Below are positions 1 to 7,736 of a stretch of 21,279 nt of DNA, piece by piece. The notes below the pieces were generated by a model. The model was not told where the DNA came from, made no database searches, and was given only the letters and a program-made list of their open reading frames with translations. The stretch lies in the IMG/VR virus record IMGVR_UViG_3300025128_000415, positions 1 to 21,279 of that record; one strand, 5' to 3'. A program made the translations under genes and the position numbers. How positions within the stretch are numbered: position 1 is the stretch's first letter; every line of letters starts with the position of its first letter. Source of the DNA: a virus.

Positions 1-112
1 CCGTTTTCATTTCTGCGATGGGTGTGGTGTCTGTGTTGAATACGTTCAGAACATCCAAGATAACTTTGTAATCGGCTTTGTTTAGTGATTTGATTTGAGT
101 TGAGTTTGACAT
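1..112 (-). CDS. partial early protein, N-terminus only
   Basis: The first 37 codons of a leftward gene that runs off the left edge. The start codon is the CAT at 110-112, preceded on the minus strand by AAAGGATCAAATCAA, the same leader used by the genes at 6792 and 21023. The visible product begins MSNSTQIKSLNKADY and is polar. It matches nothing I recognise. It is the first gene behind promoter module copy 1, so it is probably a small early protein like its two counterparts. Function unknown. Confidence 0.7.
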   Translation of the reverse strand, partial: MSNSTQIKSLNKADYKVILDVLNVFNTDTTPIAEMKT

Positions 113-270
113 TTGATTTGATCCTTTAATGAATTAACTTTGATGCTTTAAGCATACCATATAAATCGACAACTAACAGCATCTTATCTTCACTTTTTAG
201 AAATAATAAGAAAGTGATTAGGAAAACACTATTTTTATAGTGTAAAACCTAACAACTTTTTTGAAGATTA
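110..270 (-). promoter_or_regulatory. early promoter module, copy 1
   Basis: This stretch reappears almost unchanged at 21021-21183 and more diverged at 6790-6937. On the minus strand it holds an extended -10 (TGG then TATGCT, 151-159) overlapped by the palindrome ATGCTTTAAGCAT (143-155), then an AAGGA ribosome binding site and the start codon at 112. Further upstream is a hairpin-forming inverted repeat, ACACTAT-TTTT-ATAGTGT (226-243), joined to GGTTTTACACTAT on the minus strand (249-237). No good -35 is visible, which fits an extended -10 or activator-dependent promoter. The palindrome over the -10 looks like a repressor operator. This also covers the whole gene-free gap between 112 and 274. 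Confidence 0.7.
143..155. promoter_or_regulatory. palindromic operator over the -10, copy 1
   Basis: ATGCTTTAAGCAT is a perfect 6+1+6 palindrome. The same 13 bases occur at 6838-6850 and 21057-21069, each time over the -10 of a leftward promoter. That it stays identical while flanking bases change suggests a protein-binding site. The protein is unknown. Confidence 0.6.
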
Positions 271-273
271 ATC

Positions 274-1668
274 TCAGAAGGTACTCTTGATAGCTGGATT
301 TCCTACGTCCAAACAGCCCGCAACGTGTATGCACTGATGCTCCGAGAAGGCTGACTCACGTAGGACAATCCAGTTTAATCGTGTGACTCCGTTCTCCTTT
401 TCTTCAGCAGTAGCATTAAGGCCAATCATTCCAGTGACGTGAGCAAACTTCCGTTTATCTTCAGAAAAGTTGGCCCGTCCGATTGTGTTTGTATTGTATG
501 AGTTGGCATCGGCTTGTGTTGCAGTCACTAGCAAACAGTGATGCGATTGCGAAAGTGCACGCAGTTGTTTCCAAGTGGCGTTTATCTGATCCCTTGTGTC
601 CTTATATCCATGTGGCGGTGCTAATATATCAGCATAATCGACAACGATGACATCTGGTATCCAGCCGCTCCTCTCCCATGCTGCAAGAATAGATTTCATT
701 CCAGATACGGTCAAAGTTGAGTTCGGATGGCAAGACAATCGCAACATAGATTCATGGGATTTGATTTTGGATTTCATGACTTTCTGACAAGCCTTATAAG
801 CAGTCTGCCATCCTATAGATTTATCCTGCGTCCTGTTTTCGTGTTCTATGAGAGCAATAGGAACCCCCTCCTCCCGCTCAATATAGGTCGGGTAATCATA
901 GGATATAGGCTTCAAAGGATTCCTTGTAGCACGTGTCATGAATCGTCTCATAATTTGATTCTGACTCATATCCCCAACTTCAAAGAAGGCGACCCTCCGA
1001 CGCTGACACATAGCACGCCAAGCAAGATCAATTAGCCACCAAGTTTTACCTCTTTTCTCAGCTCCCATGAAGGCAACAAAGGCATCACGCTGAAGTGCTC
1101 CTTTGAAAAATTTACCCAGATCCCCCGGATATTTAACGATGGATTCCTGCTGTTCTTCAAATGCTTCTTTAATCGCATCTTGATCTTTTAGAACATCGAT
1201 GCCTGCTCCCGTACCCATTTCGACCTGTCCATATGAGTTGACCCGATCAAGAGCGGTATCAATATCCCCGTTGACTAAATCTCCCTTGATAGATTCACTG
1301 AGGGATCCCAATTTTACTTTATTAAAATAATTGGAAGCTAGGTCGATTGTGTAATTTGAATTTGAAGATTCTGCCCTTGCTTCATACTCATCGGATAATC
1401 CTGATAGGAATTTATCCACGATTTCCGTAGTTTCTTCATTATCGGATTTAGATGCCCAAGATTCAAACAAAGATTCAATTTCATGTTTTGGAGCAGTCTC
1501 ATATTCCGTATAGAAATCAACACACCATTTGGCTACTAAATTCCCCCAGACAGATTTGAATAGATTCGGTTCCCATTTCGATGCGATACTTCCTAGCACG
1601 TGTGTATCAACTATCATTCCAATCAGGATTTTTCTTTCTTCGCTGCCATCACGTCTTGTCACTTTCAT
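274..1668 (-). CDS. replicative DNA helicase, DnaB-like (SF4)
   Basis: A RecA-fold hexameric helicase that would unwind DNA at the phage fork. Seen: Walker A GAEKRGKT at residues 202-209, a hydrophobic strand ending in the Walker B aspartate (VIVVDYADIL, D344), and a following segment with LLVTATQ like the sensor strand of DnaB/gp41-type helicases. Residues 1-180 are the less conserved, mostly helical N-terminal part where DnaB proteins carry their primase-interaction domain. At 464 residues it has normal length. It is the last gene of the leftward replication operon and overlaps the initiator gene upstream by 20 bases, which suggests coupled translation. A RadA/Sms-like ATPase is less likely given the primase and initiator next door. 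Confidence 0.85.
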   Translation of the reverse strand: MKVTRRDGSEERKILIGMIVDTHVLGSIASKWEPNLFKSVWGNLVAKWCVDFYTEYETAPKHEIESLFESWASKSDNEETTEIVDKFLSGLSDEYEARAESSNSNYTIDLASNYFNKVKLGSLSESIKGDLVNGDIDTALDRVNSYGQVEMGTGAGIDVLKDQDAIKEAFEEQQESIVKYPGDLGKFFKGALQRDAFVAFMGAEKRGKTWWLIDLAWRAMCQRRRVAFFEVGDMSQNQIMRRFMTRATRNPLKPISYDYPTYIEREEGVPIALIEHENRTQDKSIGWQTAYKACQKVMKSKIKSHESMLRLSCHPNSTLTVSGMKSILAAWERSGWIPDVIVVDYADILAPPHGYKDTRDQINATWKQLRALSQSHHCLLVTATQADANSYNTNTIGRANFSEDKRKFAHVTGMIGLNATAEEKENGVTRLNWIVLRESAFSEHQCIHVAGCLDVGNPAIKSTF

Positions 1669-2842
1669 TTAATTCTTTTACTCTCCGTATGAGTTCATTC
1701 ACTTCTTTTGCCGGTCTTCCGTATTCCGCAAATATCTTTCCCAATTGTTTTAGAAAATCAGGAGAGTCTATTCGGAAGTTGAAGGAATGAAGTTTGCCAT
1801 TCCAGCCAGTCCAATTTATAATTCTGGTCCAAACCGACTCGAACCATTGTTCAACAAAATGATTAGATTGAGGCAGGGATTGAATCACGTGATTCAATAG
1901 ATTCCCGAACCTTTCATTTTTCATTCTGTTTAAGCGGTCTGGCAGCTCTGTATTAGCTACTTGATCCAACACCTTATGGATATTGGATCTAAAAAGATTG
2001 TATGCATCCAAACTAATTTGGACGCACGCTGATAGATTATCGTCACAATCATTCGGCCAGTTTTTATTGAGAAGCCTATCCGTTATTTTTTGGGCTTCTT
2101 GGGATACTTCAATATCCAAATTTTTATCGCCATCTGTTCTGGCTATTGCGTCCAGTAGTCTATGGAATTTATCTCTGAAGGATTTGGCCGTATAACATTT
2201 TGGAGTCCATTTATCTTGATGATTTTTGGAGTACCATTCCAAAACATTTTGAATTTTATCTTCCTTGATTTGGTCGGATTCACGCATCAAACGGATGTGA
2301 TCTGGCCAACTTTTGGGAACGGTTCTTTTTCTTTTCTTGGGCGGTAATGATTTTAATAAAATCTGGCAACACTCAAAGTCGAATGGATGGACCTCTGATG
2401 GAATTTCATCGTGAGAAAATCCAAATCCAGAATCTGCCGCATATGCTTTTTTATTTATCTTCCCCGTAGGGGAAGACAGGGTTGCACTGGCGTTCAAGTC
2501 TGCATTATACTGATTGTTTAATGCTGATGTATTTGTGATACGGTTGGTTCTACTCATATCCGGCACCATTGATAGGGTTCTTATGTGCCGCCTCCTGCCA
2601 TCGAATTTTACTTGCTCGATGAACCCACGCTGCTTTAGATTTTTGATCATTCGTGAAATATAAATATCACTGACGCCTAATAATTTAGCAAAATATCCAT
2701 TCGATGCGTAGCAGTCATTTTCTGATTCTTCTAAATTTTTGATCATAGATAATAATTGAATTTCACGTACAGATAAATCACCAGAAATCATTAGATTCCA
2801 TATTTCAATCGGTATCCATATTCCTTTGAATTTATCACTCAC
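1649..2842 (-). CDS. phage replication initiator-like protein with winged helix
   Basis: Residues about 20-85 read as a winged helix-turn-helix of the kind that begins many phage replication proteins (LSVREIQLLSMI, then YFAKLLGVSDIYISRMIKNL and a wing with GRRR). A low-complexity Ser/Asn/Ala linker follows at about 100-145. After that comes a helical region with PKSWPDHIRLM and KCYTAKSFRDKFHRLLDAI, resembling the C-terminal part of phage replication proteins that sit next to a helicase. Its likely role is origin recognition and helicase loading. The start overlaps the end of the primase gene by 4 bases, a typical coupled junction. The family assignment rests on architecture and context, so the function is inferred. 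Confidence 0.65.
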   Translation of the reverse strand: MSDKFKGIWIPIEIWNLMISGDLSVREIQLLSMIKNLEESENDCYASNGYFAKLLGVSDIYISRMIKNLKQRGFIEQVKFDGRRRHIRTLSMVPDMSRTNRITNTSALNNQYNADLNASATLSSPTGKINKKAYAADSGFGFSHDEIPSEVHPFDFECCQILLKSLPPKKRKRTVPKSWPDHIRLMRESDQIKEDKIQNVLEWYSKNHQDKWTPKCYTAKSFRDKFHRLLDAIARTDGDKNLDIEVSQEAQKITDRLLNKNWPNDCDDNLSACVQISLDAYNLFRSNIHKVLDQVANTELPDRLNRMKNERFGNLLNHVIQSLPQSNHFVEQWFESVWTRIINWTGWNGKLHSFNFRIDSPDFLKQLGKIFAEYGRPAKEVNELIRRVKELNESDKT

Positions 2843-3711
2843 AGTAGGAATCTCCGGAGCTGTTTTATTTCCTTTCTGGATGCTTCGGATGCATCTTTAG
2901 ATGATAGTTGGACGTTATAAGTTTCACCTTGAAATGGTTCCAGCAATGAACATAATTCTTCTGCACGTTTTTGAGCATCTAAATCATTATCAAAACATAT
3001 TACACGTATAGGATACTTGGATAATTTAAGCACTTGGTGTCTGGTAAATCCTGTTCCACAAATAGCAACAGATCCATGACCTGTTCTCCATGCATCAAAT
3101 GAACCTTCGTGAACTATAACAGCGTGGCTGCAATAATCTTCACCGTAAAGGATATGCTTATGGTTCATTGCTTCTTGATTTGAGTTTGCGGACATATATC
3201 GGACTTTGGCTTTATGCTTAATGCTTCTTGTAGTCCAACTGACTGTTCTCTGTTTATATGCAATCGGAATAAATATCCGCCATGCCAGAAAAGAATGAAG
3301 ACCGATCCCTTGTATTCCCCAATCATTAATTAACTGATCAGGATCATACTTTCTTTTTTTCAGATAATCCCGATGTGGTTTTTGGAGATCTGTTAATCCC
3401 GTAGGCAATTCCAACTTGCCTGTTGTTTTAATATCGTTTTCAAGGACGTTTGATTTTGAGATTTGTTTTAATAGGTCATTAATTTCTGAAAAGGAAAGAC
3501 CAGTGATTTCAACAAGTGATGAATTCAACTTATGATGACCACATTTCCAGCAGTGGACATAACTATTGCGCAGATTCCATCCGAGATGATATTTGTTTGT
3601 ATTTCTACCGCAGAAAGGACAGTCTGTTTGGACCCAACCAGCTCTGCAGTGATGATGACCTTCTCGAACAAATTGGATATTTAATCGTTCAAGTAGGTTA
3701 TCTAGTCTCAA
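2839..3711 (-). CDS. DNA primase (CHC2-type zinc finger plus TOPRIM)
   Basis: It would make RNA primers at the phage fork. The N-terminal zinc finger is visible as CPFC at residues 31-34 and CWKC at 54-57, the spacing usual in bacterial and phage primases. The TOPRIM domain shows HAVIVHEGSFDAW at about residue 200 (the catalytic Glu) and VICFDNDLDAQ at about 240 (the Asp-x-Asp that binds metal). At 290 residues it is short, lacking the helicase-binding C-terminal domain of DnaG, as is common in phages that encode a separate helicase; here that helicase is two genes downstream. The start lies 14 bases inside the end of the small ribbon-helix-helix gene. Confidence 0.88.
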   Translation of the reverse strand: MRLDNLLERLNIQFVREGHHHCRAGWVQTDCPFCGRNTNKYHLGWNLRNSYVHCWKCGHHKLNSSLVEITGLSFSEINDLLKQISKSNVLENDIKTTGKLELPTGLTDLQKPHRDYLKKRKYDPDQLINDWGIQGIGLHSFLAWRIFIPIAYKQRTVSWTTRSIKHKAKVRYMSANSNQEAMNHKHILYGEDYCSHAVIVHEGSFDAWRTGHGSVAICGTGFTRHQVLKLSKYPIRVICFDNDLDAQKRAEELCSLLEPFQGETYNVQLSSKDASEASRKEIKQLRRFLL

Positions 3712-3856
3712 TTTTTGAATCCTTCTTGACGGCTTCTCTCATCATTTCTTCTATTTTTTCAGTCATGGTCTTACCGCGTTTTGCGCAATATGCTTTGAAA
3801 TGATTTTTCACATCCATCGAGATGCCCCGAAGAAATAAAGTTGCTGTAGGCTTCAC
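3698..3856 (-). CDS. small ribbon-helix-helix (Arc/CopG-like) protein
   Basis: A 52-residue protein starting with GTG at 3856-3854. It has a strong AAGGAG site eight bases upstream, inside the end of the SNF2 gene; the helicase stop TGA overlaps the GTG (GTGA). The protein has the ribbon-helix-helix layout: a short beta strand (TATLFLRGI, residues 4-11), helix 1 (about 13-28) and helix 2 (TMTEKIEEMMREAVKK, about 30-45), with a charged tail. Arc/CopG proteins bind DNA as dimers and usually repress nearby promoters. Its place between SNF2 and primase, overlapping both (4 and 14 bases), suggests it is made with the replication proteins. One candidate target is the TTAGATAT direct repeat at the operon promoter; that is inference. 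Confidence 0.72.
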   Translation of the reverse strand: MKPTATLFLRGISMDVKNHFKAYCAKRGKTMTEKIEEMMREAVKKDSKIETR

Positions 3857-5196
3857 GAAATAAGCTCCTTTTGAAGTTCATCGAATATCGTGAGATCCTC
3901 GGAAGTTTCTCCTCCATCCAATGTTGCTGTTAAAACACTTTGTTTGTTTTGTATTATCTCTGACAATTTTTCTTCGATTGTATTATCAGCAATCATGTAG
4001 TAGCACGCTGCCGAATTACGCTGACCAATTCTGTGAATTCTATCTTCCCCCTGAGTATGCTCGGAAGGAGTCCATCCAAGTTCTGCAAATAGGACAGTAC
4101 TTGAAGCAGTCAGTGTTAGTCCTACCCCTGCTGCTTGTAAGTTGCCTATAAATAATCGAGTTGACGGATCTTTCTGGAACTTATCGACGACCATCTGCCG
4201 ATCTTTTGATTTTGTTTCTCCTGTTAAGGAGACAGAATTTTTGAACTCGGATTTTATTCGGTCAATAATCTTTTTATGAATACCGAAAACCACTAATTTG
4301 CCGTCTGTTTCTTCCAAAAAATTATGAATCCATTCCACAACGGATTCTATTTTTAATTCAGCAGCCAATCTTTTCAAATACCCCATCTTGACTAATCGTT
4401 CTGCTGATTCTGCTCTTTTAGCCTTTCCGACTGAATACTTTGCAAGCCAAGCAATCAAATCCTTTTCGGCTTCATCATATTCTTTTCTATTACTAATTGG
4501 GACTGTAACTACATACCGTGATTTATCTGGCAGATCCTTCAGCACATCCTTTTTTCTCCTCCGAATCATCATTAGATTGGTAAGGTTTTCGTGAAGTTCA
4601 TTGAGATTTTGAGATCCTTTGAAATCCCAGCCCCAAGGTGTTTTTCTGGCATTACAGTATCTCATCGCATAAGGCATAAAGGCTTTGAATTTACTTGGCT
4701 TCAAAAGATTCAAAATTGGAAACAATTCGGCTGGTCTATTGGTCAATGGAGTTCCACTGATGGCTATAATCTCCTTGATTCCCTTACATAGAGCCTTTAC
4801 TGCTTTAGTCCTTTTTGCTTTTCTATTTTTGATGTAGTGACATTCATCCAAAATGACCAAAGTAGGTTTTAATTTTCTGAGATGATTCACCCAAGCACCT
4901 AGGATTTCATAATTAATAATGATAAATCTGTTTTGATTGAATCCTACGGAGTTTGGAATTTTTCTGCCTTCTATAATTTCAGCATGCTCTCCGATATGAA
5001 CCGCCGCTTCTCTTGCCCAATTGAATTTCAAAGAGGCTGGACATATAACAATCGTTGTTCCTTTTTTATTTCTTTTGTGATAGTACAGAGCTTGAATGGT
5101 CTTACCTAGCCCCATTTCATCTGCCAGTAATGCTCTGCCTTTGAATTCCTCCAGTTGTAGAACACCTGTTTTTTGATAATCGTATAATTTTGTCAT
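3853..5196 (-). CDS. SNF2-family DNA-dependent ATPase/helicase
   Basis: A two-lobe SF2 ATPase of the SNF2 group. Lobe 1 has the Q-motif-like LYDYQKTGV at residues 4-12, Walker A DEMGLGKT at 26-33, DECH at 117-120 and SGTPLTNRP at 147-155. Lobe 2 has LVVFGIHKKIIDRI, GVGLTLTAS and the SNF2-typical QGEDRIHRIGQ near residue 390. At 447 residues it is a minimal SNF2 core without accessory domains, like SMARCAL1/HepA-type phage helicases. Such proteins translocate on duplex DNA and can remodel forks or remove bound proteins. In this operon a role in replication, recombination or origin opening is likely, not proven. Its start overlaps the sigma-like gene's stop by 4 bases. Confidence 0.9.
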   Translation of the reverse strand: MTKLYDYQKTGVLQLEEFKGRALLADEMGLGKTIQALYYHKRNKKGTTIVICPASLKFNWAREAAVHIGEHAEIIEGRKIPNSVGFNQNRFIIINYEILGAWVNHLRKLKPTLVILDECHYIKNRKAKRTKAVKALCKGIKEIIAISGTPLTNRPAELFPILNLLKPSKFKAFMPYAMRYCNARKTPWGWDFKGSQNLNELHENLTNLMMIRRRKKDVLKDLPDKSRYVVTVPISNRKEYDEAEKDLIAWLAKYSVGKAKRAESAERLVKMGYLKRLAAELKIESVVEWIHNFLEETDGKLVVFGIHKKIIDRIKSEFKNSVSLTGETKSKDRQMVVDKFQKDPSTRLFIGNLQAAGVGLTLTASSTVLFAELGWTPSEHTQGEDRIHRIGQRNSAACYYMIADNTIEEKLSEIIQNKQSVLTATLDGGETSEDLTIFDELQKELIS

Positions 5197-5699
5197 CTGT
5201 TTATTGCCTCCGATATTTCCTTAAAGGCTTTGGAGCATCTGGGAGAAGTCCATCCGGACGACATAAGTTCTGCCCTTATTTGTTGTTGTCCTTTTCTCAT
5301 TTGTGAATCAAATTTATTTGATAAACATAGTCGGACTACAATAGAGGCATCTTTGCTTAGATTCATCAATTGAATAAAATCATCAATATCAAAATCTGTT
5401 ATCTCTGTATTATGCATCCCTATTAGGATTTCAGAACTTTCACGAGGAATTAATTCATTCCTTTTTAACTGTTTTCTGAGTTTATCCATTAGCCGAAATT
5501 TGAGAGTCCTAACCAGATAGGAAGAAAATTTTGCTCCTTTGTCTGGTCTATAATCTTCACTGACTTTGAGGAATACTTCATTTGCTTCTGATAGGCAATC
5601 CTCTAAATTCATTGAATACTGTATCGCAAATTCAGCACATGTTTTTCTGATGAGACGTTCAACAGATATGTATTTGTCGTGCAGTGTCTTTTGATCCAT
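5193..5699 (-). CDS. sigma-70-like factor (region 2 type)
   Basis: A 168-residue protein. Residues about 30-80 look like sigma-70 region 2: EDCLSEANEVFLKVSEDYRPDKGAKFSSYLVRTLKFRLMD, with the conserved phe/tyr-rich core-binding helix pattern. The C-terminal third (about 115-165) may serve as region 4, but I see no clear helix-turn-helix. I chose the ATG at 5699, not an in-frame ATG at 5732, because the latter overlaps the promoter -10 and would lie at or upstream of the transcription start. The ATG at 5699 has GGAG six to seven bases upstream. First gene of the replication operon. It could redirect host RNA polymerase to late phage promoters; the GGTTTTACACTAT element is a candidate target. 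That role is inference. Confidence 0.65.
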   Translation of the reverse strand: MDQKTLHDKYISVERLIRKTCAEFAIQYSMNLEDCLSEANEVFLKVSEDYRPDKGAKFSSYLVRTLKFRLMDKLRKQLKRNELIPRESSEILIGMHNTEITDFDIDDFIQLMNLSKDASIVVRLCLSNKFDSQMRKGQQQIRAELMSSGWTSPRCSKAFKEISEAINR

Positions 5700-5730
5700 G
5701 ACTTTCTCCGTGTGAATGAGGGAATAATCC

Positions 5731-5759
5731 ATTATAACATATCTAACAAATATATCTAA
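5731..5759 (-). promoter_or_regulatory. replication operon promoter with direct-repeat operator
   Basis: On the minus strand this reads TG-T-TATAAT, a perfect extended -10 (hexamer 5731-5736, TG at 5738-5739). Upstream lie two copies of TTAGATAT, 13 bases apart (5752-5759 and 5739-5746), covering the -35 and spacer. The -35 hexamer itself is poor. The repeats look like a regulator site. Transcription would start near 5724 and lead into the sigma-like gene. Confidence 0.65.
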
Positions 5760-5762
5760 TAT

Positions 5763-5800
5763 GGTAAAAATTAGCCTCCCCGATTTGACTCAGGGAGGCT
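5763..5800 (-). terminator. Rho-independent terminator after the DUF932 gene
   Basis: AGCCTCCC (5773-5780) and GGGAGGCT (5793-5800) form an 8-bp GC-rich stem with a 12-base loop. On the minus strand the stem is followed by AATTTTTACC. It lies just past the stop at 5808 and insulates the replication promoter from leftward read-through. Confidence 0.85.
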
Positions 5801-5807
5801 TCTTGTC

Positions 5808-6554
5808 CTAGTTTGCCAAGTAGTAATCCGATTCAAATATATTTGCTTTTGGAAGCAACTCTCGGAACCGATTCATCTGGTCCATCTGAGCGTGAACCGG
5901 ATTCTTCTTGACGATATAGGTGAAGGCATTCAGCAATGCATAACTTGTGTTACGTCCATGCTCTGCGAATGTAGGATTGTGGTACTCTTTGTCCACTGCT
6001 CCGATTCGGCTGAATGGCATAAGTTGTCGCCGACCAGCTTCCATCAGAATCTGATCCGATTCTACTTGAGACAGTTCACGTTGCCTTAGTTGTGTGACTG
6101 TCTCCTTCAGATTACGTGATTTGATTTCATACTCATCTAGGGACTTTGTGATTTCATCACTTAGGCTGAACTGTTTCGTGTGCTTCTTCTGCATTACAAT
6201 CTCGCCAGTGGCCATCCCGTTGTTGCAAACTTGAACTACAGCTCCGACAACCATCTTGAGTGATTTTCGTAATGCGTTGGAAGTTATAAATCCAAGTGAC
6301 AGATCCATTCCCTCTGGAGTATCAACCCCCGGCAGTCGCATCTTAAAGGCTCCTGCTAAATCGGCTTTATCCTTGGACAGACTGAATCGTGATTCGGTAA
6401 TCTCCCAACCGCGATTTTGAATTTGCATCGAAAGAACATCCACGAGACGGCCGTGTTGAATTCCTTGCCAGTATCGACCAGCATTATCAGGAGTTTCAAG
6501 AGGGGTTGCTCGGAGTTGATCTACATTTGCATTTGATCCGTATACAGTAATCAT
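5808..6554 (-). CDS. DUF932-family phage/plasmid protein
   Basis: A 248-residue protein with the features of the DUF932 (TIGR03299-like) family found in phages and plasmids: an early beta region (NRGWEITESRFSLSKDKADLAGAFKMRLPG), a central LGFITSNALRKSLKMVVGAVVQVCNNGM block, a middle helical segment with coiled-coil character (about 135-165) and a C-terminal region ending in an aromatic-rich helix. The family's biochemical role is not established; some are annotated as SSB- or recombination-linked from context. AAGGAACC lies upstream of the ATG. It is second in a two-gene unit behind promoter module copy 2 and ends at the terminator at 5763-5800. Confidence 0.75.
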   Translation of the reverse strand: MITVYGSNANVDQLRATPLETPDNAGRYWQGIQHGRLVDVLSMQIQNRGWEITESRFSLSKDKADLAGAFKMRLPGVDTPEGMDLSLGFITSNALRKSLKMVVGAVVQVCNNGMATGEIVMQKKHTKQFSLSDEITKSLDEYEIKSRNLKETVTQLRQRELSQVESDQILMEAGRRQLMPFSRIGAVDKEYHNPTFAEHGRNTSYALLNAFTYIVKKNPVHAQMDQMNRFRELLPKANIFESDYYLAN

Positions 6555-6624
6555 TGCTAGGGTTCCTTTTTTGTTTTTATAAAATAGTGAGTGTTTAATA
6601 ATTATCGAGTTGAAATGATTTTGA

Positions 6625-6792
6625 TTAGATAGTTGTTTGTTCCATGACGTCGATCATGTTTAGCAAGATTTGTTTTTTATCTTCGCTAATTGTCTTGGCA
6701 ACATTTACATAATGTTTACAGTTTGCAAGCCGTTTGCGATCACCGTCTTGAGTAGCTTCTGTAATAGCTGCGAGTAGTGAAAAGATGTTCAT
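6625..6792 (-). CDS. small early protein, 55 residues
   Basis: First gene behind promoter module copy 2. Its CAT start (6790-6792) is preceded on the minus strand by the shared leader AAAGGATCAAATCAA. The product starts MNIFSLLAAITEATQDGDRK and is predicted to be two amphipathic helices; it has one Cys and no transmembrane stretch. No family recognised. Clean start, strong ribosome binding site and promoter make it a real gene. Probably co-transcribed with the DUF932 gene 70 bases downstream. Confidence 0.7.
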   Translation of the reverse strand: MNIFSLLAAITEATQDGDRKRLANCKHYVNVAKTISEDKKQILLNMIDVMEQTTI

Positions 6793-6860
6793 TTGATTTG
6801 ATCCTTTAAGTTTTTAAGATTAACTTGATTAAGTTTGATGCTTTAAGCATACCATATATT
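6790..6860 (-). promoter_or_regulatory. early promoter module, copy 2 (leftward part)
   Basis: Minus strand: extended -10 (TGG then TATGCT; hexamer 6846-6851, TGG at 6852-6854), overlapped by the palindrome ATGCTTTAAGCAT (6838-6850), then the AAAGGA leader and the start at 6792. Closely similar to copies 1 and 3 up to about 6885, then diverged. It is divergent with the late promoter at 6920-6960. Confidence 0.65.
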
Positions 6861-6922
6861 TCGTCAGTAAACAGCCCTAATCTTCAATTTTTTAATTTAT
6901 TTTCACGTGTTATATTTGTAGT

Positions 6923-6960
6923 ACGGTTTTACACTATTATGCTAATATATTACAAGCATA
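6923..6960 (+). promoter_or_regulatory. late operon promoter candidate
   Basis: GGTTTTACACTAT (6925-6937) runs directly into TATGCT (6938-6943), the same -10 hexamer as the leftward early promoters, and 12 bases further lies AGCATA (6955-6960). TATGCT and AGCATA are inverted half-sites of the early operator with 11 bases between them. The -35 is weak. GGTTTTACACTAT also occurs on the minus strand in module copies 1 and 3. It sits 15-50 bases before the terminase small subunit start, so it most likely drives the late operon. Confidence 0.55.
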
Positions 6961-6974
6961 AAAAGGAGATAAAA

Positions 6975-7736
6975 ATGCCTAAAAAAGTATGGAAGGATGA
7001 GAATTATGTACTTGCCTATGAGCTTGCGAAGTCCGGTATGAGCGAAATTAAAATGGCCAAAGCAATGGGAATTTCGGTAACCACACTCAGAAAATGGAAG
7101 GATCAAAAACCTGCTTTGAGATCCGCTATTGAAAAAGCCAGCTCATCTAATTCCAGAAGTATGTCAAACGTCCAAGATTTTCATGAGTATATTTATCAAA
7201 AGCTGCCTCCCCATTTAGCCAAAATATGGGATGAGATTCAAGCAGTTGAGCATGAGGAAAATTCTATTTTGAAAATAGAAGCTATGCTGAAGGGAGCAGG
7301 TAAAAGAGGTCGCCAGCATTTGTTTTTACATGCTCTTGTCACATCCAATTTTAATGTTAGCAGAGCCTGTTCGATGATGAATATGAGCCGCAAGACATTT
7401 GAGAATTGGGTAACTCACGAACCAGAATTTGGTGAGCTTATGCAGGAAATTGATTTCCATAAAAAGAACTTTTTTGAATCTGCTTTGATTGGACTTGTAG
7501 CTGGCGGTGATTCTTCGGCTACCATATTTGTGAACAAAACAATTAACCGAGACAGAGGCTACAATGAAAAGATAGAATTGGATATGAAAGGAACAATTGA
7601 ACACGAACATTTACATGCTCATATCCCTATCGACGATTTGAATTTGAGCTTAGAAGTGAAGCGTGAAATTTTGAGTGCAATTAGGTACCTTAATAAAAGT
7701 AATACCAATGTGCCTGCCGAGATCATTGCGAATTAA
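6975..7736 (+). CDS. terminase small subunit
   Basis: 253 residues from the ATG with AAGGAG eight bases upstream; a longer in-frame reading to 6825 lacks such a site and runs through the promoter. It would recognise packaging DNA and hand it to the large subunit. Residues about 10-45 form a first helix-turn-helix (AYELAKSG, then IKMAKAMGISVTTLRKWK). Residues about 118-160 form a second, the usual phage small-terminase type (FLHALVTSNFNVSRACSMMNMSRKTFENWVTHEPEFGELM). A helical oligomerisation region ends in TIFVNKTINRDRGYNEK, the typical family end. The C-terminal 45 residues are extra and His/Asp-rich. First gene of the late operon. Confidence 0.82.
   Translation: MPKKVWKDENYVLAYELAKSGMSEIKMAKAMGISVTTLRKWKDQKPALRSAIEKASSSNSRSMSNVQDFHEYIYQKLPPHLAKIWDEIQAVEHEENSILKIEAMLKGAGKRGRQHLFLHALVTSNFNVSRACSMMNMSRKTFENWVTHEPEFGELMQEIDFHKKNFFESALIGLVAGGDSSATIFVNKTINRDRGYNEKIELDMKGTIEHEHLHAHIPIDDLNLSLEVKREILSAIRYLNKSNTNVPAEIIAN

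Noticed and set aside
226-243. ACACTAT-TTTT-ATAGTGT as a terminator of the DnaB-like helicase gene
   Set aside because: The stem is all A/T-rich with only two G/C pairs, and the same element belongs to the duplicated promoter module; a binding site is more likely, though weak termination cannot be excluded.
727-1035. Plus-strand open frame of 102 residues inside the DnaB-like helicase
   Set aside because: Lies wholly opposite a gene with intact Walker motifs; no ribosome binding site and an unlikely product.
5700-5732. Longer start of the sigma-like gene at 5732
   Set aside because: This ATG overlaps the TATAAT -10, so it would lie at or upstream of the transcription start; ATG 5699 has a good GGAG site.
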